Below, piece by piece: positions 45,081 through 54,953 of a DNA stretch of 64,000 nt. Within the stretch, counting starts at the first letter, position 1, and every line of letters starts with the position of its first letter. The DNA is taken from contig JAJEGN010000008.1 of NCBI GenBank assembly GCA_022819855.1, positions 183,948 to 247,947 of the forward strand. The letters run 5' to 3'. Source of the DNA: Gammaproteobacteria bacterium (GTDB taxonomy: Bacteria > Pseudomonadota > Gammaproteobacteria > Steroidobacterales > Rariloculaceae). Position numbers and translations under genes: made by a program. Under the pieces are notes generated by a model. The model searched no databases and was not told the origin of the DNA. It saw only the letters and a program-made list of their open reading frames with translations.

Positions 45081-47408
45081 CTAGAACCGCCAGGTGTGAT
45101 TGAACTTGAGCGACACGTCGGCGCTCGTCGAATTGAACGAGTCGTTGCGGTCGAAGTCGGTGAGGTTATGGTTGAACACGATGAAGCCTTCCCGACCGGC
45201 CTCCGGTATCCAGTGTAGCCGACTGTTGAACCCCACGGTTTCGGTGACGTTGTCGTATTGCACGAGGTTCACCCACGACAGTGTCGACGAGAACACGACG
45301 CCGGCCCTGAGCTGCGAAAGGCGCACGGTGAATTCGCCCTCGGGGAGTTCGATTTCGTTGATCGTGTAGCCCGCTTCGAGCATGAAGTGCTCCGACGGCC
45401 GCCATGCGAGGTTGACCCCGGCGGTCGTGCGTTCGCCCGTGTAGAAGTCGCCGCGGCGCATGTTGGCCCGCCCGGCGAACCGCCTCTGGTTACCGGTCTG
45501 CACGCCGAGCAGCATCTCGTTGAACGTGTAGTCGCCGGCCGGAATCACGACGCGCCCGGAACCGTCGGGGGCGACGTGGATCGTGAAGTCCTCGAGCAGC
45601 ACTTCGCGGGTCGTGATCAGGCGCGCAAACGAGGCGTCGCCGGTGTTGTTGTTGACGCTGAACCGAATCGAGTCGACGTTGGACTCGACACTGCCCGTAT
45701 CGAGACGTTCGACGCGGTAGCCGTCGTAACCGGCATACCAGGACCTGAACACCCGCCCGTTGAGCAGCGTTCGATAGCCGAAGTCGAGCGCGTAGTCGCG
45801 TATGCCGGTGCGGTTCACGAAACCGACGGCCGGATCGAAATTGTCCTCGATCTGCCGGCTGCTCAGGGTGCCGCGCAAGCCCACCGCATTGGGAATGCTG
45901 ATGCCGTAACCGAACGCCCGATCGTCCCCGGTGACGCCCTCGGTATCGGTCTGCTGATACCACAACTGGCTCTCGAGCAGCATTCCGCCGGGCAGGCGCG
46001 AGTTGCGGTAGCGGAAATCCGCGCCGACTAGCGAGCTGTCGAGATTGGATTGCGGGTCGCCGTCGGTGACGATCACGCCCAGGGCCGATTCGTCGAGCAC
46101 ATTGGCGGTCACGCGGCCGACGAAGATATCGGTCGCCTCGACGCCCTCGAACTCGTCCTGACGGATCGCAAGCGCACCGAGATTCCAGCGTCCGGCGCGG
46201 CCGCTGAGTTTGCCGCCGTACTCGATATCCACGGGCTGGCCGCTGCGGCTGAGACCGATCCGGCGCGAGAAGAACGGGCGGCCGTTCTGTGAGGCCGCAC
46301 GGGGGATCGCCGGATTGCCCGCTTCCCGGGACCCCTGTCCGCTTCCGGGCCGGCTGAAACCGCCCGTTCCGATCCGCCCGAATTCGAAGATGTCGGCGTC
46401 CTGGAGAAAGAAATCCCGCTTCTCCGGGAAGAACAGGTTGAAGCGCGTGAGGTTGACCTGCCGGTCGTCGACCTCGGTCGCCGAGAAGTCGGTATTGAGC
46501 GTAAAGGCGCCGTTCAGTGACGGCGTGAACTTGTAGAAGATGTCGAGCGAGGGCTCGAAGTTCGTGTCGCTGCCGGCGGAGCCCGTGAAGAGCCGTTCCC
46601 CGCGGGCAGTTACGGACGGCACGATATCGAGGCCTCGCCCCTGTTCCAGCCCTGTAAGCCCGGTGGCGGTGCCGGCGACGCCCGGATTGAGCTCGCGGTT
46701 GCGCGATACCCAGCCGACGGTCTCGGCGTTGCGCTGGATCGTGCGTTCGAAGTTGACCCCCCATTCGGTCGTATTCGGGTTGAACGACAGCGTCTTGAAC
46801 GGGATCGCCATTTCCGCGTTCCAGCCCTGTTCGTCGCGGGTCGCCGCCGCCTGCCAGATGCCCTCCCAGTTGGCCTCGAGGTTGACCGTGTTCTGGTAGA
46901 GCGCATCCCAGCGCACGCCGTTGGGGTTCACCTGGAACCGGTAGCCGCTGCGCCGATCCAGGTACGGATCGATGATGATCGCGAACTGGTCGTCGTTGAA
47001 GGTGCCCTCGCCCTGGCGCAGCACCTGGGCGGTGATCCGGTCCGGGTCGCTGTCCCAGAGCCGGGCGGCGACGTAGAGCGCCTCGTCATCGTAAAAGAGG
47101 CGGATCTCGGAGTGCTGCGACGGCTCGGAAAACTCGATCGGATTGATCTGGTGAAGGTCGTCGACGAGCGCCGCCTGCGTCCACAGGGATTCGTCGAGCA
47201 CGCCGTCGATGAGCGGCACCGCCTCGACGCGCGGCAGCGCGATGACCTTGTCGGCGTTGCCCGCACCGGAGCTTGCCCGATCGGATGCCGGCTGCGCCTC
47301 TGCCTGCATTGCCGAGCCCATCGGGAGCGCGCAAACGAACCAGAACCGGGCGCTCCGTGGAATGGGTGGCCTGACGCCCGATTTCCTTTTATTGCGGCAT
47401 CGCAACAA
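45081..47408 (-). CDS. DUF5916 outer-membrane protein with N-terminal carbohydrate-binding domain
   Basis: About 775 residues. The N-terminal domain (about 40-230) is CBM9-like: IDGVLDESLWTQAALVDDLH, LFYDDEALYVAARLWDSD and SGYRFQVNPNGVRWDALYQN. The rest is a DUF5916 beta-rich region ending in KFNHTWRF, the terminal Phe typical of outer-membrane barrels. FFPEKRDFFLQDADIFEF is a DUF5916 hallmark. The start is uncertain. TTG 47408 is chosen because it gives a basic region then FWFVCALPMGSAMQAEAQ as signal; an in-frame ATG further up (47513) adds an unlikely charged leader. It is divergent from the beta-helix gene. Relatives may take up or hydrolyse glycans, but function is unproven. Confidence 0.85.
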   Translation of the reverse strand: MLRCRNKRKSGVRPPIPRSARFWFVCALPMGSAMQAEAQPASDRASSGAGNADKVIALPRVEAVPLIDGVLDESLWTQAALVDDLHQINPIEFSEPSQHSEIRLFYDDEALYVAARLWDSDPDRITAQVLRQGEGTFNDDQFAIIIDPYLDRRSGYRFQVNPNGVRWDALYQNTVNLEANWEGIWQAAATRDEQGWNAEMAIPFKTLSFNPNTTEWGVNFERTIQRNAETVGWVSRNRELNPGVAGTATGLTGLEQGRGLDIVPSVTARGERLFTGSAGSDTNFEPSLDIFYKFTPSLNGAFTLNTDFSATEVDDRQVNLTRFNLFFPEKRDFFLQDADIFEFGRIGTGGFSRPGSGQGSREAGNPAIPRAASQNGRPFFSRRIGLSRSGQPVDIEYGGKLSGRAGRWNLGALAIRQDEFEGVEATDIFVGRVTANVLDESALGVIVTDGDPQSNLDSSLVGADFRYRNSRLPGGMLLESQLWYQQTDTEGVTGDDRAFGYGISIPNAVGLRGTLSSRQIEDNFDPAVGFVNRTGIRDYALDFGYRTLLNGRVFRSWYAGYDGYRVERLDTGSVESNVDSIRFSVNNNTGDASFARLITTREVLLEDFTIHVAPDGSGRVVIPAGDYTFNEMLLGVQTGNQRRFAGRANMRRGDFYTGERTTAGVNLAWRPSEHFMLEAGYTINEIELPEGEFTVRLSQLRAGVVFSSTLSWVNLVQYDNVTETVGFNSRLHWIPEAGREGFIVFNHNLTDFDRNDSFNSTSADVSLKFNHTWRF

Positions 47409-47673
47409 TTGGCCAGCCTCGCGCTGCCGTTTGCGGGAGCACGTATCATCGTGGCTCGCGACGACCGATTCAAGTGGAGTTTTGCGGCCGTGCGACATTG
47501 CCCGCCGACGCACCGCGCGCGGGATCGGGGCCGCGAATTGTCATCCGCTTCGCCGATCGTGCAGACTCGTTCGGATCGACTGTTTCGACCCGGCGCAGCA
47601 GAAGTCGAATTACGCTGCGCATGCGTCGTTCGACCGGCTTGTCCTGCGCGATCTTGACCGTGGATGCCATTCG

Positions 47674-49704
47674 ATGACACGCAACTCAAGTTCCGCACTG
47701 TCTGTCCGCGCCGTACGCCCCGGCACGCCGGCCGTGCCCGTGTTCGCAGTTCTCCTCGGCCTCGGCCTCGGCGCAACGGATGCCGCGGCGCAACACGCAG
47801 ACGCCGTACGTCCGGGCGAACTCGTCGTCGAACCGCCGACCTTGCTGTCGCTCGGCTTCGAGTGGACCATCGAAGGCGACGGGAACCGCAACGCCCAGGT
47901 CGCCGTCACGTACCGGCAAGTCGGCGAGCCGGACTGGCGCGAGGGCCTGCCGCTGCTCAGGCTCAACGGCGAGCGCACCGTGCTTTGGGACACGCTCGAC
48001 TACACGGCGCCGAACATGTTCGCCGGGAGCCTCTTCAAGCTCGAAGCGGGCACAGACTATGAAATTCGTTTCGAGCTTACGGACCCCGACGGGGTCGCGG
48101 GCGAAGCCGTACGCACGGTCGAGACCCGCACGCGCAGCGAACCCTTGGCCTTTCAGGGGGGACGGGTCTTTCATGTCTATCCACCCGGGCACGAAGGCGG
48201 CAAGCAGGCGCCGGCGTTCATGGGGCTCCTGGCCGCGTACTACATGGAAGCCATCGGCGGCGACTGGAGCCGCGCTTCGCCGCCGCGGGTCGGGCCCGGC
48301 GATACCCTGCTCGTCCATGCCGGGGTCTACAGGGACGACCGGACCAACTACAGCCACGAGATCCTGTCGGATTTTGAAACCTGCTGCGGGACACCGTGGG
48401 ACGGCACCTACTATCTGACTCAGGGCGGGACCGAAGACCGGCCGATCGCCATCCGCGCCGCGGGCGACGGCGAAGTGATCTTCGACGGCGACGGCAATGA
48501 CGTGCTCTTCAACGTGATGGGCGCCGATCACATCTACTTCGAGGGCATCACGTTCCGCAACACGAGAACGGCGATCGAGGCCGGCCGGAAAGGGATCGCC
48601 GGAGCGCGCGGGCTGACGGTCAAGCATTCCCGCTTCGAGGATGTGGGCGTCGCGATCCACAGCGACTGGTCGGGCTCCGGCAACTTCTACATCGCCGACA
48701 ACGTCATGATCGGCCGGCACGATCCGGATTCGCTCTTCGGCTGGTTCGGCGCGCCGTGGACGGAGCTGCCGGGCTTCGAGACACGGCGGCGGCTCAGATC
48801 CTATTACGCCGTCGCCGTCTACGGCTCCGGCCACGTGATCGCGCACAACCGGATCAGCGGCTTCCACGACGGCATCGACCATGCGACCTACGGCATGCCG
48901 GACGGTTATCCCGATACGCCCCGCGACCGCATGCCGGTGTCGATCGACATCCACAACAACGATGTCAGCAACGTGCACGACAACTGCTTCGAAGCCGACG
49001 GGGCCATGCACAACATCCGCATCTTCGACAACCGTTGCTTCAACGCCGCGACCGGCGCGATGAGCCCGCAGCCGATCTTCGGCGGACCGGCCTACTTCGT
49101 CCGCAACGTGGTCTACAACGGGATCTTCGGCCCGCTCAAGGTTCACGGCGATCCGGCCGGGGTCCTCGTCTACCAGAACACTTACGTCGGCGAGGTCTCG
49201 CAGTTGACGCCCGCCTCGAACATGCACTTCCGCAACAATCTCATTCTCGGCCAGGGCACGCGCGATGCGGTGTTCGCCATCGACACGCACACGAACTACA
49301 GCTCATCGGACTACAACGGCTTCCTGCCGAATCCGGACTCGCGCATCGCCTACCAGTGGAACTCGCCGCCCCACGGTCAAGCGCCGGACTACACTTCCGA
49401 GCGCGTGACGCGGCAGTTCGCAACGCTCGCCGAATACGCCGCCGCCACCGGCCAGGACCGCCACAGCCGGGAAGTCGATTACTCCGTGTTCCGCGACGTT
49501 CCGCCGCCGGACTTCTCCGATCCCACGCGACTCGTGGATCCCGAAGACTTCGACTTCCGCCTGCGCGCTCGCTCGGCGGCCATCGACACGGGCGTGCATC
49601 TGCCGACGATTACCGACGGCTTCACCGGCAACGCTCCCGACCTCGGCGCGTACGAACTCGGCACGCCCCGCCCGCATTACGGGCCGAGGCCGCGGACGCC
49701 GTAG
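47674..49704 (+). CDS. Exported right-handed parallel beta-helix protein
   Basis: A 676-residue protein from ATG 47674, with a signal peptide (VFAVLLGLGLGATDAAAQ). Residues about 40-160 form a fibronectin/Ig-like domain that frames a KLEAGTDYEIRFELTDPDG segment. From about 200 the chain has beta-helix repeats: HIYFEGITFRNTRTAIEAG, GLTVKHSRFEDVGVAIHSD, NFYIADNVMIGRH and MHNIRIFDNRCFN. Such folds occur in polysaccharide lyases and epimerases. Catalytic residues cannot be named. The divergent DUF5916 gene suggests a joint role in glycan handling, by inference. The ORF's upstream extension to 47209 overlaps the divergent gene and is rejected. Confidence 0.88.
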   Translation: MTRNSSSALSVRAVRPGTPAVPVFAVLLGLGLGATDAAAQHADAVRPGELVVEPPTLLSLGFEWTIEGDGNRNAQVAVTYRQVGEPDWREGLPLLRLNGERTVLWDTLDYTAPNMFAGSLFKLEAGTDYEIRFELTDPDGVAGEAVRTVETRTRSEPLAFQGGRVFHVYPPGHEGGKQAPAFMGLLAAYYMEAIGGDWSRASPPRVGPGDTLLVHAGVYRDDRTNYSHEILSDFETCCGTPWDGTYYLTQGGTEDRPIAIRAAGDGEVIFDGDGNDVLFNVMGADHIYFEGITFRNTRTAIEAGRKGIAGARGLTVKHSRFEDVGVAIHSDWSGSGNFYIADNVMIGRHDPDSLFGWFGAPWTELPGFETRRRLRSYYAVAVYGSGHVIAHNRISGFHDGIDHATYGMPDGYPDTPRDRMPVSIDIHNNDVSNVHDNCFEADGAMHNIRIFDNRCFNAATGAMSPQPIFGGPAYFVRNVVYNGIFGPLKVHGDPAGVLVYQNTYVGEVSQLTPASNMHFRNNLILGQGTRDAVFAIDTHTNYSSSDYNGFLPNPDSRIAYQWNSPPHGQAPDYTSERVTRQFATLAEYAAATGQDRHSREVDYSVFRDVPPPDFSDPTRLVDPEDFDFRLRARSAAIDTGVHLPTITDGFTGNAPDLGAYELGTPRPHYGPRPRTP

Positions 49705-49749
49705 CGCTGTCGCTCGAATCCAGTCACTTTTTTCAGCAAAGGAACTCCC

Positions 49750-51015
49750 GTGACCGTCCAACTCAGCGAATTCGCGCGCTCCCTGACCGTGGAGACGGCG
49801 TTCACCGTGCTCGCCATCGCCAAGTCGCTCAAGGCAAACGGCAAGGACGTGGTGGAACTTGAGATCGGCGACAGCCCGTTCGACAGTACCGCCGGCGCCC
49901 GCGATGGCGGCATCGAGGCGATCGAGAACCACCAGACGCACTACTGCCCTTCTCCGGGTATTCCGGAGTTCCGGCAGGCGGCGGCGAAATTCGTGCGCAG
50001 CGAGTTCGGCATCCCGGCCGAAGCCGAGAACATCGTCGCGGGTCCGGGAGCCAAGGTTTTCGAGCAGTTCTTCTGCGAAGCGGTGCTCAATCCGGGCGAC
50101 GGCGTGCTCGTCTTCAGCCCCTACTTCCCGACCTACGTGCCCAACATCGAACGCCGCGGTGCGCGAGCGGTCATGGTGGCGTTACGGCAGTCGAACGGGT
50201 TCCGGCCGGACGTCGCCGACATCGAGCGGTTCCTGGCCGAGGACCCGTCGCCGCGCGCGATATTGCTGAATTCGCCGCACAACCCGACGGGCGGCGTCGC
50301 GACCGAAGACGACCTCTCCGAAATCGCTGACCTGATCCGCGGCAGGGATGTTGCCCTCTTCAGCGACGAGCCCTATTGCCACATGGTCTGGGAAGGCTCT
50401 CATCGCTCCATCCTGAGCCAGCCCGGGATGATGGAGCAGTGCGTCGCGGCCTTCACGTTCAGCAAGTCCTACAGCATGAGCGGCTGGCGGCTCGGCTTCG
50501 CCGTGTCGTCAGGACAGATCGCCGATGCGATCGGCAAGATGATCAACACGACGCTTTCGTGCACTCCGCCTCTCGTCCAACTTGCGGGAACAGCGGCGCT
50601 CGAGCGGGACCATACGGAACGCGATTCGACGATGCTCGAGTTCCGCGACAAGGTCGTACTGCTGACGGACGGGCTGAACGCGATCGAGGGCTTCAATACG
50701 CTGCCGCCGACGGCAACGTTCTACGTGTTTCCGAACGTCGCGCCTGTCTGCAACCGCCTCGGCGTGACGAGCCACGGCCTTGCGCTCTTCCTGCTCGAAG
50801 GCGCTGATGAGGACTTCGGGATCGCCTGCCTTGGCGGCGAGTGCTTCGGCGAGGCCGGCGCGGGGTTCCTGCGCTTCAGTTGCGCTGAGCCCAACGAGCG
50901 GCTGCGCCAGGCACTCGAGTTCATCCCGGTGGCACTGGAACGCGAGGATCGCCTGGCCGCGTGGCTCGACAGGAACCCTGAGCACCGCCTGAGCGAACCC
51001 TATGCGCTCGCGTGA
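49750..51015 (+). CDS. PLP-dependent aminotransferase, class I/II
   Basis: A 421-residue fold-type I aminotransferase. The PLP lysine is Lys239 in SKSYSMSGWRLGF. Also seen are NSPHNPTGG, the aspartate contact in LFSDEPYCHM and GPGAKVFEQFF near residue 100. By eye it resembles aspartate or aromatic aminotransferases of the AspC/alpha group. It follows the beta-helix gene by 45 bp on the same strand, which may be chance. It could provide amino-group transfer for tyrosine-type catabolism with hmgA, but the two are far apart. Confidence 0.92.
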   Translation: MTVQLSEFARSLTVETAFTVLAIAKSLKANGKDVVELEIGDSPFDSTAGARDGGIEAIENHQTHYCPSPGIPEFRQAAAKFVRSEFGIPAEAENIVAGPGAKVFEQFFCEAVLNPGDGVLVFSPYFPTYVPNIERRGARAVMVALRQSNGFRPDVADIERFLAEDPSPRAILLNSPHNPTGGVATEDDLSEIADLIRGRDVALFSDEPYCHMVWEGSHRSILSQPGMMEQCVAAFTFSKSYSMSGWRLGFAVSSGQIADAIGKMINTTLSCTPPLVQLAGTAALERDHTERDSTMLEFRDKVVLLTDGLNAIEGFNTLPPTATFYVFPNVAPVCNRLGVTSHGLALFLLEGADEDFGIACLGGECFGEAGAGFLRFSCAEPNERLRQALEFIPVALEREDRLAAWLDRNPEHRLSEPYALA

Positions 51016-51187
51016 GAATCGAACGGCTCGCTGATCGCGCCGCAGTCTTTGCGGCTCAACGACTTGCACGGTCCACGGCTATCAACCCGCTGACTGGCGC
51101 TGCGACACGGCAGGCAGCCACACACCGGTCATCCAGCAACGCGAATTCGGAAACGCAACCGCGAGCATGCAAGCCCGCCGCGGTAAT

Positions 51188-51979
51188 TCATCGTGTCTCC
51201 TCGGCCGGGGGCTCGAGTGCACGCGCCACGCCGCCTGCCCCGAACCCCAGGCGTCCCGCAAGCGGCAGCTTCAGCGATAGCTGATTGGGATCGAGTCCGA
51301 AGGTGAGCCCCAGCACATTGAGCTCGAGCCCCTCCTCGGCGCCGACGAGAACGCCCAGAACCCCGAGCACGTTGAACTGCAGGCCCGTGCCGCTCGGCGA
51401 CCTCGCAAACACGGTCGGCCCGAGATAATCCTTGCCGATGGCGTTTCCGGGCAGGTCGGCCCGTACCTCGGGGGCCGCACGCAGCACGAACGCCGTGAAG
51501 GTATTGGAGTTCGGACCGGGCCAGACGCGGTAATCGCCAGTGTACGGATACTCGTCGACCGCCCCCTCGATGCGGGCGATGACCTCGTCGACGCCTGCGC
51601 CGCGAAGATCCGCGAGCAGTTCCGGCGCGTTGCCGTACCAGCGCGTGTCCGGCGCGCGATTGCTGACCCTGACCGTCGTGCCCCGCCGCCTGAGCCCCCA
51701 GCTCAGGACCTCGTAGACCGTGAACTCGGCCGCGTCGGTCGGCTTCGCGGCGATCCAGGTATGCACTCCGAAGTAGCCGCGCCAACGCACGGCACGCGCC
51801 GCGTAGACCTGCACGACGGCCTCGGACACGGTGGCCGGATCGGGTGCGAGACCGACCGCGTCGCGGCTTGCGTTGCGCCAGTTCCCCGGAGCCATGCGCT
51901 CTTCACGATCCGCGTGGGCGAGTGCGAAGAGCGCAACCGGAAGAATGACCAGCAGCCACTTGGCCAGCGTGATTTTCAT
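51188..51979 (-). CDS. DUF3750 family protein
   Basis: A 263-residue protein from ATG 51979 with an N-terminal membrane or signal segment (KWLLVILPVALFALAHA). DUF3750 features are visible: RGYFGVHTWIAAKPTDAAE, then YEVLSWGLRRRG, and PYTGDYRVWPGPNSNTFTAF followed by LPGNAIGKDYLGP. The Cys/His-like arrangement seen in NlpC-type peptidases is not obvious, so activity is unknown. The start overlaps the MscS stop by one base (TAATG), so it is co-transcribed and translationally coupled with that channel. Confidence 0.9.
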   Translation of the reverse strand: MKITLAKWLLVILPVALFALAHADREERMAPGNWRNASRDAVGLAPDPATVSEAVVQVYAARAVRWRGYFGVHTWIAAKPTDAAEFTVYEVLSWGLRRRGTTVRVSNRAPDTRWYGNAPELLADLRGAGVDEVIARIEGAVDEYPYTGDYRVWPGPNSNTFTAFVLRAAPEVRADLPGNAIGKDYLGPTVFARSPSGTGLQFNVLGVLGVLVGAEEGLELNVLGLTFGLDPNQLSLKLPLAGRLGFGAGGVARALEPPAEETR

Positions 51980-53208
51980 TAGCCTACCCGTGTCCGTGCA
52001 AGGAGCTTCGCGACATCGGAACCGGCCGGATTCTGGAACAGCCGCAGACCGAACTCCGGCAGTATCGACAGGAGGTGGTCGAAAATATCGGACTGCGCGT
52101 CTTCGTAGGCGACCCAGTCGGTGCTCTTCGTGAAGCAGTAGATCTCGATCGGCAGTCCCTGCGGTCCCGGCGGGTTCTGGCGGACGAGCAGCGTCATGTC
52201 GGGATTGATCTTCGAATGGCCCCTGAGGTAGGCCAGAGTGTAGGCGCGAAACGTTCCGACGTTCGTCAGACGGCGCCGGTTGACGCTGACCTTGCCAGCC
52301 TCGCCGAGACCGGCCTGAGCCTCCGCCAGCTCGCGTTGCTTGGTCTCGAGATAGCCCTCGATCAGCACGAAGCGCTTGAGATCCTCGACCTCGTCGGCCT
52401 CGAGAAAGCGGATCGACGACTTGTCGATGTTGACCGCGCGCTTGATGCGCCGTCCGCCGGATTCGGACATCGCGCGCCAGTTCCTGAACGATTCGGCAAT
52501 GAGCCGGTAGGTCGGGATCGTCGTGACCGTCTTGTCCCAGTTCTGGACCTTGACGGTGTGCAGCGAAACATCGACGACATCGCCGTCGGCGCCACACTGG
52601 GGCATCTCGATCCAGTCGCCGACGCGAATCATGTCGAGCGCCGTGAGCTGGATGCTCGCAACGAGCCCGAGGATCGTGTCCTTGAAAACGAGCAGCAACA
52701 CCGCCGTCATCGCGCCGAAGCCGGTCAGGAACAGCAGCGGCGATTGCTCGAAGATGATCGCGACGACCAGAATGCCGCCGACGATGTAGACGATGATCTG
52801 CACCAGTTGCACGACGCCCTTGAGCGGCCGCTGGCGCGACAACGGGAAGGACTCGTAGATTTCGTTGCCTGCCCGGAGCGTCGCGGCGAGCGCGATCGTG
52901 AGCGTCAGCGCGACGTAGCCCAGGGCGACGTTCCGGATGATCCCCGCAAGCTGCTCCGAAAACTCCGGCAGGAACGCAATGCCCGCGGCAACGATCAGCG
53001 CCGGGACGACGTGTGCGAGCCGCGCGAACACCCTGTACCTGACGAGCGTCTCGCCCCAGGGGATCGCGCCGCTGGTCGCGATTCTCCGCACCAGCCGCAG
53101 CAGCACGCGCGTCACGACGACGTTGGCTGCGATCGCCACAACGATCAGCACCACCAGACCTGCAGCGGCCAGCAGGGTCGGGTCAAGGGTCTGCAACTGC
53201 TCGAACAT
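51979..53208 (-). CDS. Small-conductance mechanosensitive channel, MscS family (YbdG-like)
   Basis: A 409-residue inner-membrane channel. Five predicted membrane segments run from the N terminus to about 195 (LLAAAGLVVLIVVAIAANVV; LSLI-type later helices). The MscS pore/beta-domain signature is LVASIQLTALDMIRVGDWIEM, followed by GDVVDVSLHTVKVQNWDKTV and TIPTYRLIAESFRNWR. The C-terminal cytoplasmic part is longer than in E. coli MscS, like the YbdG/MSCL subgroup. It opens under hypo-osmotic membrane tension. It is coupled to the DUF3750 gene. Confidence 0.93.
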   Translation of the reverse strand: MFEQLQTLDPTLLAAAGLVVLIVVAIAANVVVTRVLLRLVRRIATSGAIPWGETLVRYRVFARLAHVVPALIVAAGIAFLPEFSEQLAGIIRNVALGYVALTLTIALAATLRAGNEIYESFPLSRQRPLKGVVQLVQIIVYIVGGILVVAIIFEQSPLLFLTGFGAMTAVLLLVFKDTILGLVASIQLTALDMIRVGDWIEMPQCGADGDVVDVSLHTVKVQNWDKTVTTIPTYRLIAESFRNWRAMSESGGRRIKRAVNIDKSSIRFLEADEVEDLKRFVLIEGYLETKQRELAEAQAGLGEAGKVSVNRRRLTNVGTFRAYTLAYLRGHSKINPDMTLLVRQNPPGPQGLPIEIYCFTKSTDWVAYEDAQSDIFDHLLSILPEFGLRLFQNPAGSDVAKLLARTRVG

Positions 53209-53555
53209 GCCTCGTTCGCTCTAACCGGGATCCGCGCCAGCCGCGATTATAGTCGGACGGCCCGCTGCCGGCTGCGCTGCTGTCGCCGTTCCCGATCGAA
53301 ACAGTTTCGTCACAAATCCCAGCAGGCAGCAACAGTCTGACAACGAACCCCAAAACATTGATATTTTAGATGAGAAGAGAGCTATTACTTCTTGATTTTA
53401 AAATCATATTCGGGTATTTTTCGGGCCGAGAACCTACTGTGTTCAAGCATTTCGCCGCGGGCGCCTGCATGAACATTGCAAGATCAGGATGATCCGTCTT
53501 GCAAGTTTGTCACGAATGTGTACCATCGCCTGCCCCTGCATTCCGGAGATTTCAC
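53209..53555. other. Gene-free intergenic stretch with an AT-rich island and a palindrome
   Basis: Between the divergent mscS and mltF genes lies an island, about 53350-53425, whose A+T content contrasts strongly with its surroundings. It contains a perfect 12-bp palindrome GATTTTAAAATC at 53394-53405 and further A/T runs on each side. No ORF with codon character is present. Promoters for both divergent genes probably lie here, but I could not fix hexamers with confidence. Confidence 0.5.
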
Positions 53556-54953
53556 TTGTTGAGACCGTTGCTTGCCATCGCGTTCGCCGTGCTGCTCGCG
53601 TCGTGCTCGCCTGCACCGCCTCCACCCGCGGCTCTCGAACAGATTCTGCAGGATGGTGAACTGCGCGTCGTCACAAGGTACTCGCCGACCTCGTTCTACA
53701 CCCATGACGAAGAGGGACGCGGCGTCGACTACGAACTCGTGCGCGGTTTCGCCGACCGGCTCGGCGTCGAGCTTCGGATCCAGGTGGCCGACGAGCTCCG
53801 GGAGGTCATCTCCAGCGTCGCGGATGGGGGCGCCCACATAGGGGCCGCGAATCTGACAGTCACCGCGTCCCGCAGCGAGCGTGTCCGCTTTGGCCCCGGA
53901 TACCAGAAGGTCGAGCAGGATCTCGTTTACCACCGTGCAAGGCCGAGGCCGCGCGGCATCGCGGACCTGATCGGCGGAAGGATCATGGTGGTTGCAGGCT
54001 CGAGCCACGTCGGCCTGCTCGAACGTTCGCGCCGGGAGCACCCGCAGCTCGAATGGGTCGAGGATCCTTCAGTCAACGACCAGGACCTGGTCCGAATGGT
54101 CGCGGACGGCACGATCGATTACACGGTCATCGACTCACATGGATTTCGATTGCTACGCGATGGCTATCCTGAAGTCCGCGCCGCCTTCAGTATCGGCCAG
54201 ACGGGTGAAATGGCGTGGGCATTGCCGAAGGCCGCCGGGGGGCTGGCGGAGCGCGTCACCGGGTATTTCGCGGATATCGAGGCCACGGGCGAGCTTCAGG
54301 AGGTACTCGACAGGTATTACGTGAGTTCTCGCGAGTTCCACTATGTCGAGTCGCGCGCCTTCGCCCGCCACTTGCGCTCGCGCCTCACGCGTTATCGCCC
54401 GTTCTTCGAGGAAGCGGAACTTGAGACCGACCTGAGCTGGCGGCTGCTCGCGGCGATGGCCTACCAGGAGTCGCACTGGAATCCCAGGGCCGTCTCGCCG
54501 ACCGGCGTGCGCGGACTCATGATGCTCACGAAACACACGGCGGAACTCGTGGGTGTCGACAATCGCAACGACCCGCGCGAGAGCATTCTCGGCGGCGCCC
54601 GCTACCTGACACGGGTGCAGAACAAGATTCCGGCCCGGATCGCCGAACCTGACAGGCTCTGGCTCTCGGTCGCGGCGTACAACCTGGGCTTCGGACACCT
54701 CGAAGACGCCCGCGTGATCACCGAAATCCAGGGCGGCGACCCGGACAACTGGCAGGACGTCCGCGCGCGCTTGCCGCTGCTCGAGGATGAACGCTGGTAC
54801 AAGCGCGTGAAACACGGCTATGCGCCGGGTTCACAGGCCGTGACCTATGTCGACAACATCCAGCACTATCACGAGAAACTCGAATGGATGACCGCGGACG
54901 ACATCCTGCCCGGCAATCAGCCAATCACCGCCGCGCAACAAAGAAGTCCCTGA
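53556..54953 (+). CDS. mltF: Membrane-bound lytic murein transglycosylase F
   Basis: A 465-residue peptidoglycan lyase from TTG 53556, chosen because GGAGA lies seven to eleven bases upstream and the signal starts here. Lipobox LLASC has Cys at 17. Residues about 25-255 form a periplasmic solute-binding-like (SBP-bac-3) domain, and about 280-465 the SLT catalytic domain: AYQESHWNPRAVSPTGVRGL with catalytic Glu near 305, then SILGGARYLTRVQNK and AAYNLGFGHLEDA. Length and domain order are normal for MltF. Its 3' end overlaps tadA convergently by 29 bp. Confidence 0.95.
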   Translation: MLRPLLAIAFAVLLASCSPAPPPPAALEQILQDGELRVVTRYSPTSFYTHDEEGRGVDYELVRGFADRLGVELRIQVADELREVISSVADGGAHIGAANLTVTASRSERVRFGPGYQKVEQDLVYHRARPRPRGIADLIGGRIMVVAGSSHVGLLERSRREHPQLEWVEDPSVNDQDLVRMVADGTIDYTVIDSHGFRLLRDGYPEVRAAFSIGQTGEMAWALPKAAGGLAERVTGYFADIEATGELQEVLDRYYVSSREFHYVESRAFARHLRSRLTRYRPFFEEAELETDLSWRLLAAMAYQESHWNPRAVSPTGVRGLMMLTKHTAELVGVDNRNDPRESILGGARYLTRVQNKIPARIAEPDRLWLSVAAYNLGFGHLEDARVITEIQGGDPDNWQDVRARLPLLEDERWYKRVKHGYAPGSQAVTYVDNIQHYHEKLEWMTADDILPGNQPITAAQQRSP

